Part shown: positions 1 to 8,585 of the stretch, in pieces
Numbering within the stretch: the first letter of the stretch is position 1
Layout of the letters: every line of letters begins with the position of its first letter
NCBI GenBank assembly: GCA_963725175.1
Contig: CAVRXH010000006.1
Coordinates: 2,356,001 to 2,420,000, forward strand
Length of the DNA: 64,000 nucleotides
Direction: 5' to 3'
From: DASUBV01 sp963725175
GTDB taxonomy: Bacteria > Actinomycetota > Actinomycetes > Streptosporangiales > Streptosporangiaceae
Notes under the pieces: model-generated
Told to the model about the DNA's origin: nothing
The model's input: only the letters and a program-made list of their open reading frames with translations
The model's database searches: none
Made by a program: the position numbers and the translations under genes

Positions 1-1
1 C

Positions 2-1123
2 CAGGTCGCCTGGCCGCCCAGCAAGGCGAACCCCGGCGGCTGGCGGTTCCTGAACCACGGCAGCGGCTTCCTTGGCGGCAGCCGCGCCAACGGCTCTTAC
101 GTGAGCCTGGTCCGCAGCCACGGCACCGGCTGGAGCACGATCATCGAGGCGACCACCGCCAAGACCGTCCAGAAGGCCGAGTTCCGGGTCACCGGCGGCC
201 GCCACCTCGCCACCAGGACGGTGCACGTCTGGGCCAGCGACTTCAACTTCGCGACCAGCAGCCCAAGCCGGTGGTTCGTCCGCCAGCCCAGCATCCGCCC
301 TGGCCGCGGCGGCCGGTTCACGCTCACCATCCGGCCGGGCTGGGTCTACTCGCTGACCACCACGAGCGGCCAGCGCAAGGGCACCGCCAGCGGCAGGGCC
401 GCGACGCCGTTCCCGCTCCCCTACACCAGCACCCTCGGCACCTCGGGCGTGGCCGGCGGTAACGACGACGAGCCGCCCTACCTGGCCGCTCAGGACGGCT
501 CGTTCGAGCTGGCGCCCTGCCTGGCCGTGGCGGGCGCGCCCCGGCGGGGCAAGGCGGCGGCGCATCCGGCGTGCACGGAGCAGGAGACGGCGGGCACGCC
601 TATCTACTGGCACCAGAAGGAGCCCGCGACGCGCTACCCGTACGCGACCATCGGCGACGACAGCATGCGGAACTACGCGGTCAGCGTGGACGTGCTGCTC
701 ACCCAGCAGGCTTCCTCCGCCGGGCTGATCGCCCGCTACGGCTGCCGGATGACGTTGCCGCACATCGCCAGGTTCGACGGGTACGTGTTCGATGTCACCC
801 AGGCCGGCGCCTGGACGCTGACCAGCGGCGCGAACACCAAGCCGACCGAGCATGCCAACCCCTGCGCCAGCACCACCGGGCCGCGGCACGCCGCCACGCT
901 GGCCAGCGGGCAGCTCGCCAGGCCGCTCGGCGTGCGGGCCTGGCACCGGCTGACGCTGTCGGTGTCCGGGTCCGAGATCACCGCGTCGGTGGACGGGACG
1001 GTGGTCGCGACGGTGACGAACGCCTCGTGGACCTACGGCCCGGCCGGCATCGAGGCCGGCAAGGGCAGCGGCAACTGGCCGCAGGATCAGTACCGGGACC
1101 TTTCCATCACCCCCGTTTCCTAG
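2..1123 (+). CDS. Galactocerebrosidase-like protein (GH59), C-terminal part, 5' end outside window
   Basis: The reading frame is open from base 2, so the gene begins before the window; 373 residues are visible. They align well with the C-terminal half of the complete neighbour at 1202-3433 and resemble the beta-sandwich and lectin-like domains of family GH59 galactocerebrosidases. Recognisable points are GSYVSLVRSHGTGWSTII near the start, TLTIRPGWVYSLTTTSGQ, and a final jelly-roll/laminin-G-like domain ending GIEAGKG. The catalytic barrel is not in view. The start at the GTG at 101 suggested by ORF calling is internal, because homology continues upstream of it. Expected role: hydrolysis of beta-galactosyl lipids or glycans outside the cell (inferred from family). 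The gene is followed 78 bases later by its paralogue, so this is a tandem duplication. Confidence 0.85.
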   Translation, partial: QVAWPPSKANPGGWRFLNHGSGFLGGSRANGSYVSLVRSHGTGWSTIIEATTAKTVQKAEFRVTGGRHLATRTVHVWASDFNFATSSPSRWFVRQPSIRPGRGGRFTLTIRPGWVYSLTTTSGQRKGTASGRAATPFPLPYTSTLGTSGVAGGNDDEPPYLAAQDGSFELAPCLAVAGAPRRGKAAAHPACTEQETAGTPIYWHQKEPATRYPYATIGDDSMRNYAVSVDVLLTQQASSAGLIARYGCRMTLPHIARFDGYVFDVTQAGAWTLTSGANTKPTEHANPCASTTGPRHAATLASGQLARPLGVRAWHRLTLSVSGSEITASVDGTVVATVTNASWTYGPAGIEAGKGSGNWPQDQYRDLSITPVS

Positions 1124-1201
1124 CTAACCAGTCACGTAGCGTAACGACGAGCCTCGTCACCAGGAAGGACATGCGTAACCCCCCGTCGTTGGGAGACGCG
1201 C

Positions 1202-3433
1202 ATGAGGTTCCTGTTGGCGTGTGCGGGCGCGCTCGCCTGCACCCCCGGCTGGCTGGCCGCGCCGCTGACCGCGGCCACCCCGCCCGCGCCCGCCCTGACC
1301 GGTCACTATCTGGCGCAGCGTTCCGCGCCCGCGACGGGCATCACCGTGAACGGCAGCGGCGGTAACCGGGTTTTCGACGGGGTGGGCGCCGTGCTCGGCG
1401 GCGGCGGGAACGCGCGCTACCTGATGGATTACCCGGCGCGGCAGCGCGACCAGATCCTCGATTACCTGTTCAAGCCGGACTACGGCGCCTCGCTCCAGCT
1501 GCTCAAGCTGGAGATCGGCGGCGACGCCAACTCAAGCGACGGGTCAGAGCCGAGCATCGAGCCCGTCCGCGGGCAGGTGAACTGCCGGGCCGGCTACGAG
1601 CTGTCCATCGCCAAGGCGGCGGTGGCCAGGAACCCGGCGCTGCGGCTGTACGGGCTGCAGTGGGCCGCGCCCGGCTGGGTCGCCAGCTCGACCGCCCGCC
1701 AGTTCACCGGCAACGACATCCGCTACCTGCTGAACTGGCTGGGCTGCGCCAGGAAGCGCGGGCTGACCGTCAGCTTCCTGGGCGGCTGGAACGAGGCAGA
1801 CAACGGCACCCACCGGGCCTGGTTCGCCCGGCTGCGCCGCGCCCTCGATGACCACGGCTACCGCCGGGTGCGGATCGTCGCCGCCGACTCGCGGGGGCGC
1901 GGCGAATGGCACTACGACGACGACAAGAACGTCGCCATCCTCGGCGCGCACGACCCGTGCGGCGGCCGGACCGGGGCGGCGGGGCCGGCCACCAGCTGCG
2001 ACTCGCCGTGGTCGCTTGACGGGCACCAGGACCCGGCCGGCCATCCGATGTGGGGCAGCGAGATGGGCGGCATGGACGCCGGCGCGCAGCCGGGCTGCCG
2101 CGAGCCGTGCGCGCCCGGGATGGACCGGGGCGTGATCCGGGGGTACGTGGATGCCCGGCTGACCGGCTTCCTGGAGTGGCCGGTGCTTGACGCCATGCCG
2201 CCCGGCCTGCCGTACGAGAACCGCGGCCTGGTCACGGCCGGCCAGCCCTGGTCGGGCAGCTACCGGGTCAACGCGATGACCTGGGCCATCGCCCAGCTCA
2301 CCCAGTTCGCCAGGCCGCAGTCCGGCACCACCCGCTGGCAGTTCCTCACCTCGGCCAGCGGCCTGCTCCAGGGCAACAGGGCGGACGGCTCCTACATCAC
2401 GCTGATCCGCCATCACCGCGCCAGCCGGCCAGCCCGGTGGCGGCGCCAGGGCACCGGGTGGAGCACGATCATCGAGGCCACCACGGCGACCGCCGCGCAG
2501 CGCGCGGTGTTCCGGGTCACCGGCGGGCGGCAGCTCGCCGGGAAGACCGTGCACGTCTGGGCCAGCGACTTCAGCCAGGCAACCGGCGGGCCAGGAAGCT
2601 GGTTCGCCCGGCAGCCCGACATCCACCCGGCGGCCGGCGGCCAGTTCACCCTCCATATCCAGCCCGGCTGGGTGTACTCGCTGACCAGCACCACCGGGCA
2701 GCGCCGGGACAGCGCCAGCGACCTGCCGCCCGCGCCGTTCGCGCTGCCGGCCACCGAAACCCTGGGAAGCTCGGGACGGGCGGGCCGGGCCGACGATGAG
2801 CCGCCGGACCTGGCCGCGCAGGACGGTTCCTTCGAGCTGGCCAGGTGCCGCGTGCCGGCCGACCGCCAGCGCACCTGCACCGAGCAGGAGGCCGCGACCG
2901 ACCCGGTGTACTGGCACGACCGCGGCGGCAAGGCCCGCTGGCACTTCCCCTACGCGGTGATCGGCTCGCCGAAGTGGGCGAACTACGCCGTCAGCGTGAA
3001 GGTGCTGCTGGCCGGGCGGCGCAGCTCGGCCGGGCTGATCGGGCGGTTCGGCTGCCAGACCGGCGTGCCGAACCCCGGCCAGTTCGACGGGTACTTACTC
3101 GACGTCACCAGGGCCGGCGCCTGGCGCCTGACCAGGAACGCCAACCGCTCCGCGCACCGGCAGCCGGGCTGCCGGTCCGGCCCCAGCACGGCAAGGACGC
3201 TGGCCAGCGGGCACCTGGAGCATCCGCTGAGCACGCGGCGCTGGTACCGGCTCACGCTGGCGATGTCCGGCAGCAAGATCTCGGCCGCCGTCAACGGCAG
3301 CACGCTGGCCTCGGTGTCTGACCCATCCTGGACGGCCGGCCTGGCCGGCATCGAGGCCGGCGCGGGCACCGCCACCTGGCCGCACGTCCAGTACAGCGAC
3401 CTGGCGGTCAGCCGCCAGCCCGGCCCATCCTGA
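1202..3433 (+). CDS. Secreted galactocerebrosidase-like glycoside hydrolase, family GH59
   Basis: 743 residues, close to the size of animal galactosylceramidase. An N-terminal signal peptide (about residues 1-25, MRFLLACAGALACTPGWLAA) predicts export. The catalytic barrel shows GVGAVLGGGGNARYL (about 60-74), ILDYLFKPDYGASLQLLKLE and IGGDANSSDGSEPS, all landmark segments of GH59. The proposed acid/base is Glu198 in GGWNEADNG and the nucleophile Glu287 in MWGSEMGGMD, by alignment with the human enzyme from memory. The C-terminal half repeats the domains of the upstream gene (GTGWSTIIEATT, GWVYSLTSTTGQ). A GGGAG-like ribosome site lies just before the ATG. The natural substrate in soil is unknown; galactolipids or beta-galactosyl glycans are plausible. 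It is an intact member of a tandem pair. Confidence 0.88.
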   Translation: MRFLLACAGALACTPGWLAAPLTAATPPAPALTGHYLAQRSAPATGITVNGSGGNRVFDGVGAVLGGGGNARYLMDYPARQRDQILDYLFKPDYGASLQLLKLEIGGDANSSDGSEPSIEPVRGQVNCRAGYELSIAKAAVARNPALRLYGLQWAAPGWVASSTARQFTGNDIRYLLNWLGCARKRGLTVSFLGGWNEADNGTHRAWFARLRRALDDHGYRRVRIVAADSRGRGEWHYDDDKNVAILGAHDPCGGRTGAAGPATSCDSPWSLDGHQDPAGHPMWGSEMGGMDAGAQPGCREPCAPGMDRGVIRGYVDARLTGFLEWPVLDAMPPGLPYENRGLVTAGQPWSGSYRVNAMTWAIAQLTQFARPQSGTTRWQFLTSASGLLQGNRADGSYITLIRHHRASRPARWRRQGTGWSTIIEATTATAAQRAVFRVTGGRQLAGKTVHVWASDFSQATGGPGSWFARQPDIHPAAGGQFTLHIQPGWVYSLTSTTGQRRDSASDLPPAPFALPATETLGSSGRAGRADDEPPDLAAQDGSFELARCRVPADRQRTCTEQEAATDPVYWHDRGGKARWHFPYAVIGSPKWANYAVSVKVLLAGRRSSAGLIGRFGCQTGVPNPGQFDGYLLDVTRAGAWRLTRNANRSAHRQPGCRSGPSTARTLASGHLEHPLSTRRWYRLTLAMSGSKISAAVNGSTLASVSDPSWTAGLAGIEAGAGTATWPHVQYSDLAVSRQPGPS

Positions 3434-3489
3434 GGCAGGTCAGGTGACCGGGTCCCGGCGCGCGCCGACCGTCACCACGGGCTGCCCCG

Positions 3490-4530
3490 TCACCGCGGCT
3501 TTCTCATGCTGGTGGGAACGAGGCTGCGCGGGCTGGTCAGGAAGCCGGCCCCCCAGGTCAGGTGCATGACGGTCAGCACCAGGGGTATCCGGGCCGCGAC
3601 CGAGGCCGGCAGCCGGCGCAGCGCGCGGACGGCGACCGCGAGCACGCCGGCCAGGTAGGCCAGGGGCACCGCGAACCCGGCCAGCAGGACCGCCGGCCAT
3701 GCCCCGGACGCCCCGGCCGCCAGCCCGGCCAGGCCCGCCAGCCCGGCCAGCGTGCCGAGCGCGATCACGGCGACCGCCGCCGGCGGGGCCAGGTAGCGCA
3801 GGTTGACGGTCCCGGAGTGCGCACGGGCGACGACCCGACGCCACCGGCCGTAGTTGAAGTACTGGCTGCCCAGGGTCCCCACGGTGGACCGGGGCCGGTA
3901 GGTGACCCGCATGGCCGGCTGGAACCAGATAATCCCGCCGGTCTGCCGGATCCGGTGGTTGAGCTCCCAGTCCTCGGCGCGCAGGAACTCCTCGTCGTAG
4001 CCGCCGACCCGCTCCACGGCCTCGCGCCGGAACACGCCCAGGTACACCGTGTCCACCGGGCCGGGCTCGCCGCCGGTGTGGAACCGGGCTGCGCCGACCC
4101 CGAACGGCGAGGTCATCGCCCACGCCACGGTCTGCTGGAACGGGGAGACGCCCTCGGCGGCCATGACCCCGCCGACGTTCATGGCGCCGGTCTCCGCCAG
4201 CGTGTCGGCTGCCAGCCGCAGGTAGCCGGGCGGCAGCAGGGCATGCCCGTCGACCCGGGCGATGATCGAGTGCCGGGACGTCTTGATGGCCAGGTTGATC
4301 CCGGCGGGCCGCTCGCCAGTCGGGTTGTCCACGCAGACGACGCGCGGGTCGGCGGCCGCCAGCCGGTGCGCGATCTCGCTGGTACCGTCCTTGGACGGCC
4401 CGAGGGCGAGGACGACTTCCAGCTCGGCCGGGTAGTCCTGGCTGAGGATGTGCTGCACGGCGTCCGCGAGGTACCGCTCCTCGTTGAGGACCGGCATCAC
4501 GACGGAAATAGGTTCGTAGCTGTCGCTCAT
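3490..4530 (-). CDS. Family 2 glycosyltransferase, ExoA-like, membrane anchored
   Basis: 346 residues. The N-terminal 230 residues are a GT-A fold family 2 transferase: ISVVMPVLNEERYLADAV at the start, a metal-binding RVDGHALLPPGYL segment near residue 92-104, and the acceptor-site EDWELNHRIRQTGG near 200. The C-terminal third contains two or three hydrophobic segments (AVIALGTLAGLAGLAGLAAG; AVLLAGFAVPLAYLAGVLAV), the organisation of succinoglycan ExoA-type enzymes. It should add a sugar from a nucleotide donor to a lipid-linked or polysaccharide acceptor at the inner membrane face. It is convergent with the GH59 gene and lies downstream of the phoH-like gene, separated by a strong hairpin. 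No other polysaccharide genes are adjacent, so donor and product cannot be stated. Confidence 0.85.
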   Translation of the reverse strand: MSDSYEPISVVMPVLNEERYLADAVQHILSQDYPAELEVVLALGPSKDGTSEIAHRLAAADPRVVCVDNPTGERPAGINLAIKTSRHSIIARVDGHALLPPGYLRLAADTLAETGAMNVGGVMAAEGVSPFQQTVAWAMTSPFGVGAARFHTGGEPGPVDTVYLGVFRREAVERVGGYDEEFLRAEDWELNHRIRQTGGIIWFQPAMRVTYRPRSTVGTLGSQYFNYGRWRRVVARAHSGTVNLRYLAPPAAVAVIALGTLAGLAGLAGLAAGASGAWPAVLLAGFAVPLAYLAGVLAVAVRALRRLPASVAARIPLVLTVMHLTWGAGFLTSPRSLVPTSMRKPR

Positions 4531-4541
4531 GACGGGGCCAA

Positions 4542-4591
4542 GGTACCGCCCTTAGCGGCTCGGTGCGACCCAGGACGCTGAGGGCGGTACC
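4542..4591. terminator. Long hairpin between phoH-like gene and GT2 gene
   Basis: Arms 4542-4556 and 4577-4591 pair over 15 bases with a single G-T mismatch (GGTACCGCCCTTAGC against GCTGAGGGCGGTACC) and a 20-base loop. It starts 15 bases after the stop of the phoH-like gene on the minus strand. No T tract follows, which is usual for actinobacterial terminators. It probably ends phoH transcripts before the glycosyltransferase gene. Confidence 0.6.
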
Positions 4592-4606
4592 GCCGGCGTT
4601 CCCCGG

Positions 4607-5974
4607 CTAGAGCGCTGTTTCCTCCAGCATCTCGGTGACCAGGGCGGCGATCTGGGAGCGCTCGGAGCGGACCAGCGTGACGTGCGCGAACAGCGGGTGG
4701 CCCTTGAGCTTCTCGATGACGGCGACTACCCCGTCATGCCGGCCGACCCGCAGGTTGTCCCGCTGGGCGATGTCATGGGTGAGCACCACACGGGACCCGG
4801 CGCCGATCCGGGACAGCACGGTCAGCAGCACCCCGCGCTCCAGGGACTGAGCCTCGTCCACGATGACGAACGAGTCGTGCAGCGACCGGCCCCTGATGTG
4901 GGTCAGCGGCAGCACCTCCAGGATGTCCCTGTTCAGTACCTCCTCGATGACCTCCTGGGTGGTGACGGCGGACAGCGTGTCGAAGACCGCCTGCGCCCAC
5001 GGGTTCATCTTGTCCGCCTCGGAGCCTGGCAGGTAGCCGAGCTCCTGGCCGCCGACCGCGTACAGCGGGCGGAACACGACGAGCTTGCGGTGCTGCCGCC
5101 GCTCCAGCACGGCCTCCAGGCCCGCGCACAGCGCCAGCGCCGACTTGCCGGTCCCGGCCCGGCCGCCCAGCGAGACGATGCCGATCTCCGGGTCGAGTAG
5201 CAGGTCGAGCGCGACTCGCTGCTCGGCGCTGCGGCCGCGCAGCCCGAACGCCTCCCGGTCGCCGCGGACCAGGCGCACGGACTTGTCCGGCTGTACCCGG
5301 CCGAGCGCGCTGCCGCGCCCGGAGACCCCGCTGATCAGCACGAGCCCGGTGTGGCAGGGCAGCTCGGCTGCGGCCGGGCTCTCCAGCTTCCCGTTCTCGT
5401 ACAGCTCGTCTATCTCCCCCGGCGTCGCGTCCAGCTCCGCCATTCCCGTCCAGCCGGAGTCGGGCGGCAGCTCGGCCCGGTACTCCTGGGCCGTCAGCCC
5501 GATCGCGGCTGCCTTCACCCGCAGCGGCAGGTCCTTGCTGACCAGGACCACGTCGTCGCCCTCCATCGCGAGGCTGCGGGCGACGGACAAGATCCTGGTG
5601 TCGTTGTCACCGAGCCGGAACCCCGCGGGGAGTACCGAGGGGTCCGAGTGGTTCAGCTCGACCCGGATGCTGCCGCCCCGATCGCCGACCGGCAGGTCGG
5701 CGTCCAGCCTGCCGTGCTCGACACGCAGGTCGTCGAGCGTGCGCAGGGCCTGGCGGGCGAAGTACCCGAGCTCGGGGTGCTGGCGCTTGGCCTCCAGTTC
5801 GGTGATGACGACAACGGGCAGGACCACCCGGTGCTCGGCGAACCTGCCGATAGCAGCCGGGTCGGCGAGCAGGACGCTGGTGTCGAGGACATAGGTGCGC
5901 CTCGGCTGACCATGCTGCTGGCCGGGATCGACGGATTCGCGCCGCTGATCGTGGCGCGCTGCGGAATTGGGCAC
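4607..5974 (-). CDS. phoH2: PIN-domain/PhoH-like ATPase (PhoH2 family)
   Basis: 455 residues from the GTG at 5974, chosen because a GGGGAGAA ribosome site lies five bases upstream; an in-frame ATG at 6019 exists but has no such site. The N-terminus is a PIN RNase domain (TYVLDTSVLLADP at about 27-39, with conserved acidic residues through GDNDTRILSVARSL). The C-terminal PhoH domain has Walker A GRAGTGKSALAL near 275 and Walker B VIVDEAQS near 370. Mycobacterial PhoH2 proteins of this architecture are RNA helicase/RNases (family knowledge). No separate antitoxin-like ORF is obvious upstream. Downstream of uppS, same strand, 270-base gap. Role inferred: sequence-specific RNA unwinding and cleavage. 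Confidence 0.88.
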   Translation of the reverse strand: MPNSAARHDQRRESVDPGQQHGQPRRTYVLDTSVLLADPAAIGRFAEHRVVLPVVVITELEAKRQHPELGYFARQALRTLDDLRVEHGRLDADLPVGDRGGSIRVELNHSDPSVLPAGFRLGDNDTRILSVARSLAMEGDDVVLVSKDLPLRVKAAAIGLTAQEYRAELPPDSGWTGMAELDATPGEIDELYENGKLESPAAAELPCHTGLVLISGVSGRGSALGRVQPDKSVRLVRGDREAFGLRGRSAEQRVALDLLLDPEIGIVSLGGRAGTGKSALALCAGLEAVLERRQHRKLVVFRPLYAVGGQELGYLPGSEADKMNPWAQAVFDTLSAVTTQEVIEEVLNRDILEVLPLTHIRGRSLHDSFVIVDEAQSLERGVLLTVLSRIGAGSRVVLTHDIAQRDNLRVGRHDGVVAVIEKLKGHPLFAHVTLVRSERSQIAALVTEMLEETAL

Positions 5975-6244
5975 TCGCTTCTCCCCTGGGCGCCTGGCAC
6001 GGCGCCGGCAGTCGGACACGCGACGGCGTGTCGGCGGGACCGGGACCGGCCTGCGAAGGGCCGAGCGCCGGCCCTCCGCTCATCTCGCCTGCGTGCCAGG
6101 ACGCGAAGCTCGAGAATCTCGAGGGCCTTCCCGAAGGGCGGCTAGGCACCGCCCGTCAGTTCCGAAGGTACCCGGAGTGAGTGCGAGGCGGAAGTACCGT
6201 AACAATCTGTTCACGGGCGCGGCGGGCAGCAGGTCAGCAGCCCG

Positions 6245-7009
6245 TCACGCTCCGAACCGGCGGTTACGGGCCGCGAAGGAGCGCAGCGCGCGGAAGAAGT
6301 CGACCCGGCGGAACGCGGGCCAGTAGGCGTCGCAGAAGTAGAACTCGGAGTGCGCGCTCTGCCAGAGCAGGAAGCCGCCGAGGCGCTGCTCGCCCGAGGT
6401 CCTGATGACCAGGTCGGGATCGGGCTGCCCGGCGGTGTACAGATGCTCGGAGATGTGCTCGACGGTCAGGATGCCCGCCAGCTCCTCGATGGTGGTGCCC
6501 CTGGTGGCGTGGTCCTGGAGCAGTGACCGGACCGCGTCGGCGATCTCGCGCCGTCCGCCGTAGCCGACGGCCACGTTCACCAGCAGCCGGGAGTTGCCCG
6601 AGGTGGCCTCCGCGGCATCCTTGAGCGCCCTGGCGGTCTCGTCGGGCAGCAGGTCGAGCGCGCCGACCGGGTGCACCTGCCATCCCTGGGCGACGAGCTC
6701 GCGGACGGTGTCCTCGATGATCCGCAGCAGCGGCTCCAGCTCGGCGGCGGGCCTGGCGGTCAGGTTGTCGCTGGACAGCAGCCATAGCGTGACGACCTCG
6801 ACGCCGGCGTCCTGGCACCAGCCGAGCAGCTCGAAGATCTTGTCGGCGCCGCTCTGGTAGCCGCTGCTGACGTCGGTCAGCCCGGCGGAGCGGGCCCAGC
6901 GGCGGTTGCCGTCGCACATCACGCCGACATGCCGGGGAATCGCGCTCGGAGACAGCGACGACTCGAGCCGCCGCTCGTAGAGCCGGTAGATGAGACCACG
7001 AACTCCCAT
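6245..7009 (-). CDS. uppS: Cis-prenyl (isoprenyl) diphosphate synthase, UppS family
   Basis: 254 residues. The family signature begins HVGVMCDGNRRWAR (about 27-40) with the catalytic Asp of the DGN motif; the second signature DLVIRTSGEQRLGGFLLWQ and SEFYFCDAYWP lie near 200-225. These enzymes condense isopentenyl diphosphate in cis onto an allylic primer. The opening MGVRGLIYRLYERRL resembles the actinobacterial short-chain Z-farnesyl/decaprenyl diphosphate synthases (Rv1086-like) rather than the classical UppS, so the chain length is uncertain. The product feeds lipid-carrier synthesis for cell-wall and glycan assembly at the cytoplasmic membrane. A Cys replaces the more usual hydrophobic residue before the DGN. 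Upstream of phoH in a conserved actinobacterial neighbourhood. Confidence 0.9.
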   Translation of the reverse strand: MGVRGLIYRLYERRLESSLSPSAIPRHVGVMCDGNRRWARSAGLTDVSSGYQSGADKIFELLGWCQDAGVEVVTLWLLSSDNLTARPAAELEPLLRIIEDTVRELVAQGWQVHPVGALDLLPDETARALKDAAEATSGNSRLLVNVAVGYGGRREIADAVRSLLQDHATRGTTIEELAGILTVEHISEHLYTAGQPDPDLVIRTSGEQRLGGFLLWQSAHSEFYFCDAYWPAFRRVDFFRALRSFAARNRRFGA

Positions 7010-7065
7010 CCGGCACCCTTTCCTCGCTGCCGCCCTGTCGGCGAGGTCACCTCGCCCTGACGCTG

Positions 7066-7740
7066 CTACATCGTCATCCGGCCGACCGGCGGGGATTCGG
7101 CCTGGACGGAGCCGTCCGGCTGTGTAAGAACCGTACCCAAGATTCTCACTAGTTCGGACGAGGTCAGGACAGCTCGTGCCGGTATTACCCCTGAAACGGC
7201 CTCCCTACTGGCCCGGCCCTCGGCCCTGACCTGCTCGACCTTCTGCAGAGCGGTGCGCAGGTCGACCAGCCACGGGTCCTGGTGCTCGCCGACCAGGCGC
7301 ACGCACCAGGCGAGCGCGTCGCTGCGGCTGCGGGCCACGCCGGCCTCCACCAGGGTGTCAAGCACCAGTCGCTCGGCCTGCCGCAGCCGGGTCATGACCG
7401 GTACCGAGAACGTCGTGAACATCACCTTCTGACCGGCGCAGGTCACGCCCCAGGAGACCTTGCGGCCGAACCGGTGCTCGGCTTCCCTGGCGATCTCGAT
7501 GCGGAGCTGCCTGGTCTCCTCGCGGAACCGGCGGCTGCGGCCCTCGGCGGCGGCTGACACCTCGGCCGGCGAGGCCTCCGCGGCCAGCCTGGGGCCGGCC
7601 AGGTCACCGACCACGGTGATCTCCTCGCGATCCACCCCGATCTCGGGCGGCGCGGTGAACCAGTCGGCGGGCATCCGGCCGCCGAACCAGCCGCGCAGCA
7701 CCTCGGCAGCCGATCCCGCGGCCTCTTCATCTGTAGTCAT
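7066..7740 (-). CDS. Uncharacterised protein with ribbon-helix-helix-like C-terminal segment
   Basis: 224 residues from the ATG at 7740 (MTTDEEAAG). The frame is open further upstream to 7833 but the extension is not protein-like and has no ribosome site. I do not recognise the family. The N-terminal half is charged (EGRSRRFREETRQLRIEIAREAEHRFG); the region VLDTLVEAGVARSRSDALAWCVRLVGEH (about 140-165, given here in part) resembles the helix pattern of MetJ/Arc-type regulators, which is the only hint of DNA binding. There is no membrane segment. The ATG sits directly against a 16-base palindrome (7740-7755), consistent with a short or absent leader and possible self-regulation. Expressed leftward towards uppS, 56 bases away, possibly cotranscribed. 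Confidence 0.6.
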   Translation of the reverse strand: MTTDEEAAGSAAEVLRGWFGGRMPADWFTAPPEIGVDREEITVVGDLAGPRLAAEASPAEVSAAAEGRSRRFREETRQLRIEIAREAEHRFGRKVSWGVTCAGQKVMFTTFSVPVMTRLRQAERLVLDTLVEAGVARSRSDALAWCVRLVGEHQDPWLVDLRTALQKVEQVRAEGRASREAVSGVIPARAVLTSSELVRILGTVLTQPDGSVQAESPPVGRMTM

Positions 7741-7755
7741 GTAATGATGATTACA
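7740..7755. promoter_or_regulatory. Palindrome at the start codon of the 7066-7740 gene, candidate operator
   Basis: TGTAAT-GATG-ATTACA: six-base arms with a four-base centre, touching the ATG of the leftward gene. It is AT-rich in a GC-rich surrounding. Regulation of the gene by its own product or another regulator is inference. Confidence 0.4.
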
Positions 7756-7935
7756 CTCTTCATGAAGACGCGCAAGGGACAGCAAGAGGCGATACGCCAG
7801 GACAGGCATGGGCAACTCATGGGCCGTCGCCAAGAAGGCTCAAGCTGGCAGACAGGATGTTTGCGTCGCTGCCCGGCCTTGCGGGCAGGGCCGACACTCG
7901 CCTCATCCCACGCGGATGAGCCAGGGGCGGCCGGG

Positions 7936-8286
7936 TCAGCTGGTCGAGACAGCCAGTGGCCGCGTTGGCTGGACGGTCATTTCAGGCAGCGTTTCCACCA
8001 TGCGCCTACAAACCGGTTCGCCACCGAGAGGCGTACTGGAGGGGATAATCCTGAATGTGAAATATGCCGTCAGTTGGGCGGCTTCCTCAGCGCTGACCTG
8101 GTATTCACGCAACAGATCAGTCAGTGGCCACGGGTGATCTGCCGCGAGGACTTCTATCCCGACAACCCGATGGTCACGATCGAGGTCAACAGCGAGGTTG
8201 TCCGCGGCATCCTCGGTGGTGGCGACGGGTTCGCGGGACAGCCTGATGTATAGAGCGCCAACGTTCAGGTCATACTCAAGCGTCAT
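7936..8286 (-). CDS. DUF2283 family protein
   Basis: 116 residues. The first 55 match the DUF2283 pattern: YDLNVGALYIRLSREPVATT followed by LAVDLDRDHRVVGIEVLAA. DUF2283 proteins are small, of unknown biochemical function, and often sit next to DUF4258 proteins; that is exactly the case here. The ATG overlaps the stop of the upstream DUF4258 gene by four bases (ATGA), so the two are translationally coupled. The C-terminal part (about 60-116) contains a helix, LTDLLREYQVSAEEAAQL, and a less structured tail. By analogy with other coupled pairs of small proteins, a toxin/antitoxin-like relation is possible but not shown. Confidence 0.75.
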   Translation of the reverse strand: MTLEYDLNVGALYIRLSREPVATTEDAADNLAVDLDRDHRVVGIEVLAADHPWPLTDLLREYQVSAEEAAQLTAYFTFRIIPSSTPLGGEPVCRRMVETLPEMTVQPTRPLAVSTS

Positions 8287-8585
8287 CTGCTTGCTCCCCT
8301 ACCGTCAGCGGACTCCATGACACTTACTACTACCTTCTCGTCGGCAGTCAGTACGATCTTCAGTATGCGCTGCCCAGGTGCATAGCCAAACACGACCACC
8401 CGGCCCATGTCACCTGGCTTCGGGGTTCCAGTTCTGTGGCTAAGAGCGGCTTCGACGTCATCTCGGCTGATCTGACGCTCAGCCATGCGCTGGCGGTGCC
8501 GGCGGAGTGAGGAACCGCTGGCTTGCCACCAGGAGAGCCGAGTCACCCGTGGAGAACCTGAGCGTGAGTGAATGCTCGCTGCCAA
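8283..8585 (-). CDS. DUF4258 family protein, candidate toxin-like partner of DUF2283
   Basis: 100 residues at most. The core starts at RHRQRMAERQISRDDVEAAL, the H...RM.ER.I...V pattern of DUF4258, and continues VVVFGYAPGQRILKIVLTAD. DUF4258 folds resemble small RelE/BrnT-type toxins (family knowledge, weak). The start is uncertain: the ATG at 8585 makes the gene overlap the preceding DUF6941-like gene by 107 bases, whereas internal starts (GTG near 8540 or ATG near 8487) would reduce or remove the overlap but the last would lose the conserved His. It ends in a four-base overlap with the DUF2283 gene. Confidence 0.65.
   Translation of the reverse strand: MAASIHSRSGSPRVTRLSWWQASGSSLRRHRQRMAERQISRDDVEAALSHRTGTPKPGDMGRVVVFGYAPGQRILKIVLTADEKVVVSVMESADGRGASR

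Noticed and set aside
1544..2944. 466-residue frame opposite the GH59 gene
   Set aside because: Low-complexity composition and complete overlap with a well-supported hydrolase.
5967..6326. Open frames between the phoH-like and uppS genes
   Set aside because: Basic low-complexity products with no ribosome sites or homology; region treated as intergenic.
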